DNA of 18,107 nucleotides from JBBSIG01 sp038232215. GTDB taxonomy: Bacteria > Actinomycetota > Thermoleophilia > Gaiellales > Gaiellaceae. Within the stretch, counting starts at the first letter, position 1. Every line of letters begins with the position of its first letter. A model generated the notes under the pieces. The model worked only from the letters and a program-made list of their open reading frames with translations, ran no database searches and was not told the origin of the DNA. Of this stretch, positions 13,691 to 18,107 are shown piece by piece. The DNA lies in contig JBBSIG010000023.1 of NCBI GenBank assembly GCA_038232215.1, positions 1 through 18,107 on the forward strand, read 5' to 3'. The position numbers and the translations under genes are program-made.

Positions 13691-15096
13691 TGCGACCCGC
13701 CTGCGCCTGCACCGACTTCTCCCGCGCCGACCTCCTGCGCCGTGCCGCGGTCGAGGCGAGTCGCGGCCTGCCCGCGATCGAGCCCGGCATGCCGCTCCCG
13801 GCGGGAACGGGACTGTCGAGACGCAGCTTCCTGACGCGCTCGGCCGGGCTCGCGCTCGCCGTCTACGGAGGCGGCAGGATGAGCGCCGCGCTCCTCGACG
13901 ACGGGATCGCGCACGCGGCCGCGCTCGGCCGCCCGAACGACCCCGTGCTCGTGTCCGTCTTCCTCGAGGGCGGCGCCGACTCGATGTCGATTCTCTTCCC
14001 CGCCGGCGATCCGAAGTACCAGGCCCTCCGCCCGAAGCTCGCTCTGCCCGCCTCCTCGGGAATCGCGTTCCCGCAGGACGGACGCCTGCTCTGGCATCCG
14101 TCCGCGCAGGCCCTGGCCACGCTGCACAACGAGGGCAAGGTGGCCGTGCTGCCCGCCATCGGCTACGACCACCCGGACAAGTCGCACTTCACCTCCCGCC
14201 ACTACTGGGAGGTCGGCGCCACCGACGCGCACGTGCGCACCGGCTGGCTCGGCCGCTTCCTCGACGCCACCGGCACGCCGGACAATCCGCTCCAGGGGCT
14301 CTCCCTCGACAACGGGCTGCAGCCGGCGCTCGCGACCGGGAAGGTTCCGATCGCCTCGCTCGACAGCCCGGATCACTACGGCTTCTCTGACCGGCGGACC
14401 GGCGCCTTCCCGCTCGAGAGCTCGATGCTCGAGACGGTCGGCAGGCTCGGCTCGGTCCACGCGCAGAGCAAGGATCCGGCGCTTCGCCAGGCCGGTAGCA
14501 CCGCGGTGCAGGCGCAGAAGCTCCGCGGGCGCCTGCTGCCCTTCTCGGGAGGAGACGGCGAGACGAGCTTCAAGACGCCGGTCGCCTACCCGCAGAGCGC
14601 GACCGAGGCGTTCCCGCACCGGCTCGCTGGACTCGCCGCGATGATCGCAGCCGGCCTGCCGCTCCGCTGCGTCGCGATTCGCGCGCCCGGGATGTACGAC
14701 ACGCACTCCGATCAGCCCGAGACCCTGAGCGAGGGCTTGAAGCTGACGAGCGAGTCGCTGCTCGCCTTCCAGCGCGACCTCGAGGCGCGCGGGCTCGCGA
14801 GTCGCGTCCTCGTCAACGTGTGGTCGGAGTTCGGCCGCCGGGCGCGCGAGAACGGCTCCCAGGGAACGGATCACGGCGCTGCCGGGATCGGCTTCCTGAT
14901 CGGCTCCCAGGTGCGCGGTGGGATGATCGGCGAGTTCCCCGGCCTCTCGGGCGGGCTCGACGACCAGGGGAACCTCCGCCCGACGGCCGACTTTCGCGGC
15001 GTCTACAGCGCGCTGATCGAGCAGTGGTTCGGGGTCGACCCGAACCCGATCATCCCGAACGCCGGCGCGTACCCGCGTCCCGTTCTCCTGCGATGA
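13690..15096 (+). CDS. DUF1501 family protein with Tat signal
   Basis: Encodes 468 residues. A twin-arginine signal (SRRSFL, residues 43-48, then the hydrophobic SAGLALAVYGG) sits after an unusually long n-region containing CAC (residues 5-7). The mature part has VFLEGGADSMS (90-100), APGMYDTHSDQ (332-342), SEFGRRARENGSQGTDHG (379-396) and ADFRGVYSALIEQWFG (433-448). These are the family motifs, and their Asp/His residues resemble metal ligands of alkaline-phosphatase-like folds; that link is from memory of the family. It is probably exported folded through Tat with a bound metal. Overlaps on both sides (TGATG with DUF1800, ATGA with the cupredoxin) make a coupled three-gene operon. The substrate is unknown. 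Confidence 0.93.
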   Translation: MRPACACTDFSRADLLRRAAVEASRGLPAIEPGMPLPAGTGLSRRSFLTRSAGLALAVYGGGRMSAALLDDGIAHAAALGRPNDPVLVSVFLEGGADSMSILFPAGDPKYQALRPKLALPASSGIAFPQDGRLLWHPSAQALATLHNEGKVAVLPAIGYDHPDKSHFTSRHYWEVGATDAHVRTGWLGRFLDATGTPDNPLQGLSLDNGLQPALATGKVPIASLDSPDHYGFSDRRTGAFPLESSMLETVGRLGSVHAQSKDPALRQAGSTAVQAQKLRGRLLPFSGGDGETSFKTPVAYPQSATEAFPHRLAGLAAMIAAGLPLRCVAIRAPGMYDTHSDQPETLSEGLKLTSESLLAFQRDLEARGLASRVLVNVWSEFGRRARENGSQGTDHGAAGIGFLIGSQVRGGMIGEFPGLSGGLDDQGNLRPTADFRGVYSALIEQWFGVDPNPIIPNAGAYPRPVLLR

Positions 15097-15470
15097 GGCT
15101 GCGGCGGGCACCGCGGCGCGCGGCGCTCACGGTCGTCGGGGTCGCGGCGCTCCTGGCCGTCGCGCCCGCCCCGGCGGTCGTGCCGCCCGCCCGCGTCCAG
15201 GTCGCGGCCGAGGAGTACGCCTTCACGCTCTCTCGGCCCTCCATCAAGGCGGGGCCGGCGATCGTGCAGCTCGTGAACTACGGCGAGGACCCGCACGATC
15301 TACGGCTGCGGCGCGTGGGCGGGACCCGGACGTACGCGCTCCGCGTCGTCCAGGCGGACGGAGACGCCGACCTCACGGCACGCCTCCTCCCCGGCCGCTA
15401 CACGCTGTGGTGCTCGCTCGCGGACCACCGCAGCCGCGGGATGCGCGCGACCCTGCTCGTGCGCAAGTAG
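15093..15470 (+). CDS. small secreted cupredoxin-like protein
   Basis: Encodes 125 residues. An Arg-rich n-region and hydrophobic core (AALTVVGVAALLAVA) form a signal peptide of about 30 residues. The mature part has the one-domain cupredoxin pattern: EEYAFTLSRPSIKAGPAIVQ, then His68 in EDPHDLRL and the C-terminal ligand loop C107-x4-H112-x4-M117 (LWCSLADHRSRGM). These four residues match a type 1 copper site. Such proteins carry electrons or copper outside the membrane. The start overlaps the DUF1501 stop as ATGA, so it is translated with that gene, suggesting the two products work together. The stop directly abuts the stop of the converging gene. Unlike the decayed cupredoxin at 46-585, all ligands are intact here. 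Confidence 0.88.
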   Translation: MRLRRAPRRAALTVVGVAALLAVAPAPAVVPPARVQVAAEEYAFTLSRPSIKAGPAIVQLVNYGEDPHDLRLRRVGGTRTYALRVVQADGDADLTARLLPGRYTLWCSLADHRSRGMRATLLVRK

Positions 15471-16073
15471 CTACCGCAGCGCAAGCCAGAGGATCAGCGC
15501 GACCACGATCAGGGCCGCGGCCGCGCCCCACACGAGGGTCGCCACACCGCCGAGCAGGAAGAGGGGCGTGCGGGCCGTCCGCGCCCGCGCGACCTCGCGC
15601 GGCGTGCCCTCGTCGACCGCCTCCGCCGCCGGTCTCGACTCGGTCGCGCGGCCGCTGGAGCCGTCGAGCACCAGGTTCACGACCGGAAGGCCGAAGCGGC
15701 GGAAGCTCTCCTCGCCGGCCCCCTGCTCGAGCCAGTCGCCCGGCGTGCCCGGCTGGGTGACCAGGATCAGCTCGTCGGCGGGAAACGTCCGCAGCGCGTC
15801 CTCGACGGCCTGAACCGGGTCCGAGTCGCCGACCTCGCCCTCCGACACCGTCCCGGGGCCGACGGCCGCTGCGACCTCGTCCGCCATCGACTGCGCCTCG
15901 GCCCGGACGTCGTCCTCGTCGTTCGTCAGCCAGTCGAGCCTCGACACGCCCGACGCGGCGGTGACGATACGGACGCGCACCGTCTGCTCGCCGACGTGAC
16001 GCTTCACGTGCTCGCGCAGCAGCCCGGTATCCACCCCGGTTCCCGCCACGACGAGCAGGTGGCGCTCGCTCAC
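15471..16073 (-). CDS. USP-like protein with C-terminal membrane anchor
   Basis: Encodes 200 residues. The N-terminal part begins HLLVVAGTGVDTGLLREHV and includes DPVQAVEDALRTFPADELIL and FGLPVVNLVLD, the alternating strand and helix pattern of a Rossmann-like universal stress protein fold. The usual G-x2-G-x9-G-S ATP motif is not evident. A charged linker leads to one membrane helix (about 171-199, FLLGGVATLVWGAAAALIV) that ends at the C-terminus, so it would be tail-anchored with the domain in the cytoplasm. The function is unknown. GTG 16073 lacks a Shine-Dalgarno and is preceded, 6 nt away, by TAGAGA, a weak -10. It converges with the cupredoxin gene with zero spacing. Confidence 0.8.
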   Translation of the reverse strand: MSERHLLVVAGTGVDTGLLREHVKRHVGEQTVRVRIVTAASGVSRLDWLTNDEDDVRAEAQSMADEVAAAVGPGTVSEGEVGDSDPVQAVEDALRTFPADELILVTQPGTPGDWLEQGAGEESFRRFGLPVVNLVLDGSSGRATESRPAAEAVDEGTPREVARARTARTPLFLLGGVATLVWGAAAALIVVALILWLALR

Positions 16074-16104
16074 TCTGTGTCTCTACCGCACCGGGCACGA
16101 TCCC

Positions 16105-16110
16105 TAAACT
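16105..16110 (+). promoter_or_regulatory. -10-like element before the epimerase remnant
   Basis: TAAACT fits TANNNT and lies 7 nt before the GTG at 16118, the leaderless pattern seen elsewhere in the window. It lies in the 44-nt gap between two divergent starts. Confidence 0.35.
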
Positions 16111-16117
16111 CGGCACG

Positions 16118-16448
16118 GTGCGCGTTCTCGTCACGGACGCGGAGGGCCTGATCGGCACGACCGATCGGCGTGAGCTGGGCGGCCGTTCCGAAACGTCGCG
16201 CTGATGCGCACGCCGCGGGCGTTCCCGCCTCGTCGCCTCGCCCTTCGTGGCGGCACCGTGGGAGGATGGCTCCCGAACGACATTGTCGCGACGTACAACG
16301 TGCTCGAGGCGCCGCGCGCGCTGCCTCACGTCTCGACGTGAGCTGGGCGGTCCTCTACGGCGTCTCGGGGAACCGGCGCCGCTTCCGGGACTACGAGCAC
16401 GCACGCGAGCTGCTCGGCTGGGCGCCGCACGAGCGGGCGCCGGAGTAG
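16118..16448 (+). pseudogene. remnant of a NAD-dependent epimerase/dehydratase
   Basis: Three fragments in three frames match one short-chain epimerase. The N-terminus from GTG 16118 reads VRVLVTDAEGLIGT, a damaged version of the Rossmann GxxGxxG start in which the first Gly is Asp. A middle piece near 16267-16320 reads WLPNDIVATYNVLEAPRA, matching the conserved N-x-x-G-T-Y-N-V-L-E-A segment. The C-terminal piece (about 16339-16448) reads WAVLYGVSGNRRRFRDYEHA then ELLGWAPHERAP, the end of uronate-dehydrogenase-like members. Intact relatives have about 260-300 residues; only some 110 codons remain. A 14-nt direct repeat, CGTGAGCTGGGCGG, occurs at 16169-16182 and 16337-16350, on both sides of the middle piece. 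The gene cannot make a working enzyme. Confidence 0.8.
16169..16350 (+). repeat. 14-nt direct repeats in epimerase remnant
   Basis: CGTGAGCTGGGCGG occurs at 16169-16182 and again at 16337-16350, 168 nt apart. They bracket the middle fragment of the broken epimerase gene and may mark a rearrangement by short-homology recombination. Confidence 0.7.
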
Positions 16449-16518
16449 CCCGACCCGCCTGACGGCCGCATCAAGCCAGAAGATCGCCGGCGCGTCTCCT
16501 GGCGGTCAAGATAGTTGC

Positions 16519-17973
16519 GTGGACGTAGGCACGATGCTCCTCTTGGTCGGCGCGCTCCTGGCCGGGAGCACGATGGTCGCGCTTGGCGCTGCGCGGGTCG
16601 GTGTGCCGTCGCTGGTGGCCTTCCTTGGGCTCGGGATGCTGCTCGGCTCGGACGGGCCGGGTGGGATTGAGTTTGACGACGCTGAGCTTGCACGGACCGT
16701 CGGGGTGATGGGGCTCGCCGCGATCCTTTTTGAAGGCGGACTCTCGACCTCATGGCGGCGGCTGCGCGGGATCGCCGTACCCGCAGCGCTTCTGAGCACG
16801 GTCGGCGTTGTCACAACTGCGCTGCTTACCGGGGCTGCGGCGTACTACCTGTTCGACTTGTCATGGCTCGAATCCGTGCTGCTCGGCGCCGTCGTTTCCT
16901 CGACCGACGCGGCGGCCGTTTTCGCGACCCTCAGGTACACGAACATCCGGCGGCGGCTCGCGCGCACACTGGAGGCGGAGACGGGCGGCAACGACCCGGT
17001 CGCGATCGCGCTGACGATCGGCCTGATCGAGTGGATCCAGAAACCGAGCTTCGCCTTCCCGGAACTCCTGTTGCTCGTCGTCCGCCAGCTCGGCCTAGGT
17101 CTCCTGGTCGGCGTCGGCCTCGGCGCCCTCGCGATGTGGGTCTTCGCCCGGCTGCCGCACGCGGTCGGCGCCTTCGCACCGGTCGCTTCGGTTGCGGCGG
17201 GGGCGCTCTCCTTCGGGGCGGCCGATGTGATCGGCGGGAGCGGCTTCCTTGCCGTTTACCTAGTTGGTCTCGCCGTCGGCAGTACACCGTCGCGCTACCG
17301 GCGGCAGCTGGTCGCCTTCCACGAAGGGCTTGCCTTCCTCGCGCAGGTTGCGATGTTCGTCGTGCTCGGGCTGCTGGTGTTCCCCAGCGACTTGCCAGCT
17401 GTCGCAGCGCCGGGGCTGGTGCTGGCGGCGCTGCTGGTGGTCTTGATCCGCCCACTTGCGGTGTGGGTCTCAACGGCATTGAACGAGTTCTCGGCCCGCG
17501 AACGCGTGCTGCTTGGCTGGGCTGGTCTTCGCGGCGCCGTCCCGATCGTGCTCGCTACGTTCGTGCTCTCGTCCGAGCTCGCGAAGGCGGAGACGATCTT
17601 CAATGCCGTCTTCTTCGTCGTGCTCGTGTCGGCTCTCCTGCAGGGGACGACGCTCGAATGGATCGCGGAGCGCCTGCGGCTGGTAGATCCTCGCCCGGCG
17701 GTCGGGGCAGCACCGCTGGAGGTGGATGCGCTCGGTTCGCTCGAGCTCGTCGAGTTCGACGTGGCAGCCGACCACGCGATCGCCGGTGCTGCCGTGCGCG
17801 AGCTCGGCCTACCGCGAAGCGCGCTGGTCGCTTTAGTCGCGCGACGGGGCGACACCATCCCGCCGCGCGGAGGCACCGTTATCGAGTCGGGCGATCGCCT
17901 CTTCGTTCTGACGCCGCGCGCGATGCGCGCCGAGCTGGAGGACGTGTTCTCGCGCTGGCGGCGACGTGTGTAG
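16519..17973 (+). CDS. CPA1-type K+/H+ (or Na+/H+) antiporter with RCK_C-like domain
   Basis: Encodes 484 residues. About twelve membrane helices fill residues 3-390. Key motifs are AILFEGGLS (68-76), VVSSTDAAAVFATLR (125-139), ETGGNDPVAIALT (154-166) with the transport Asn-Asp pair, and LLGWAGLRGAVPIVLATF (about 330-348). The last 75 residues (ELVEFDVAADHAIAGAAVRE, then ESGDRLFVL) match a TrkA-C/RCK_C regulatory domain. This layout is that of NhaP2/CvrA, inner-membrane potassium/proton antiporters; the ion specificity is inferred. GTG 16519 opens the first helix; there is no Shine-Dalgarno, and GATAGT lies just upstream. Several codons end in T or A (CTT, TTT, GTT), more often than in neighbouring genes, so it may have been acquired separately. 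Confidence 0.93.
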   Translation: MDVGTMLLLVGALLAGSTMVALGAARVGVPSLVAFLGLGMLLGSDGPGGIEFDDAELARTVGVMGLAAILFEGGLSTSWRRLRGIAVPAALLSTVGVVTTALLTGAAAYYLFDLSWLESVLLGAVVSSTDAAAVFATLRYTNIRRRLARTLEAETGGNDPVAIALTIGLIEWIQKPSFAFPELLLLVVRQLGLGLLVGVGLGALAMWVFARLPHAVGAFAPVASVAAGALSFGAADVIGGSGFLAVYLVGLAVGSTPSRYRRQLVAFHEGLAFLAQVAMFVVLGLLVFPSDLPAVAAPGLVLAALLVVLIRPLAVWVSTALNEFSARERVLLGWAGLRGAVPIVLATFVLSSELAKAETIFNAVFFVVLVSALLQGTTLEWIAERLRLVDPRPAVGAAPLEVDALGSLELVEFDVAADHAIAGAAVRELGLPRSALVALVARRGDTIPPRGGTVIESGDRLFVLTPRAMRAELEDVFSRWRRRV

Positions 17974-18022
17974 CCGCTCACCAGAAAGGCAGCCTCGGGC
18001 GCGAGCGAGTCGTAGCCGGGAT

Positions 18023-18028
18023 ACCTTG
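18023..18028 (+). promoter_or_regulatory. possible -10 element of the last gene
   Basis: TACCTT fits TANNNT and lies 24 nt before the GTG at 18053, leaving room for a short leader that holds the Shine-Dalgarno. Confidence 0.25.
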
Positions 18029-18052
18029 ATCGCCTTGGCGAAAGGAAGATCG

Positions 18053-18107
18053 GTGACGGCCGAGCGCCGCCGTCGCGAGCGAACTACGGAACCGTCGGCG
18101 CAAACAG
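18053..18107 (+). CDS. start of a protein gene cut by the window edge
   Basis: GTG 18053 is preceded by AAAGGA (18041-18046) with 6-nt spacing, the same Shine-Dalgarno as other leadered genes here. The 18 visible codons read MTAERRRRERTTEPSAQT, a charged N-terminus without a signal. The rest is beyond the window, so no function can be given. Confidence 0.5.
   Translation, partial: MTAERRRRERTTEPSAQT

Noticed and set aside
1..18107. CRISPR arrays, insertion sequences, prophage or rRNA/tRNA genes
   Set aside because: No regularly spaced repeats, transposase motifs, phage genes or RNA genes were seen on reading both strands.

Overview
This window comes from a very GC-rich bacterium. Almost every real codon ends in G or C, GTG and TTG starts are common, and several genes look leaderless. 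High GC, the gene set (a LemA/DUF2207 pair, a DUF1800/DUF1501 pair, repeated cupredoxin-like domains) and these start habits suggest a deep-branching actinobacterium, possibly class Thermoleophilia. That assignment is an inference; no rRNA or marker search was possible.

Layout. Positions 46-585 (minus) hold a decayed two-domain cupredoxin-like secreted protein. Next, all on the minus strand, come parts of a classic translation cluster: pheT and pheS (643-3931), then, after an interruption, a TrmH/SpoU RNA methyltransferase, rplT, rpmI, infC and thrS (7246-11140). The interruption (3956-7227) is a plus-strand block: a class I SAM methyltransferase, LemA, and a Gly-tailed DUF2207 membrane protein that appears to start at CTG. 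infC has a structured leader with a strong intrinsic terminator, and its C-terminal tail overlaps rpmI by 116 nt.

From 11210 onward the content is accessory: a tiny acidic protein, a 365-nt stretch with palindromes and a possible minus-strand micro-ORF, a two-CBS-domain protein followed by a long hairpin, then a tight operon of DUF1800, Tat-exported DUF1501 and a secreted cupredoxin (12356-15470). This operon meets, stop codon to stop codon, a minus-strand USP-like protein with a C-terminal membrane anchor. Beyond it lie a wrecked NAD-dependent epimerase gene, a CPA1/NhaP2-type cation/proton antiporter with a C-terminal RCK_C-like domain, and the first codons of a gene that runs off the window.

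How the parts fit. The minus-strand cluster supplies translation factors (two tRNA synthetases, IF3, L35, L20, an RNA methyltransferase). The plus-strand genes are mostly envelope or stress functions. Two initiation styles coexist. Some genes carry a clear AAAGGA(G) Shine-Dalgarno 5-8 nt before the start. Others have no SD but a -10-like hexamer about 6 nt before a GTG, as expected for leaderless mRNAs.

The most interesting items are the infC leader with its mutually exclusive pairings, the DUF1800-DUF1501-cupredoxin operon, the infC/rpmI overlap, the CTG start, and two genes caught in decay.
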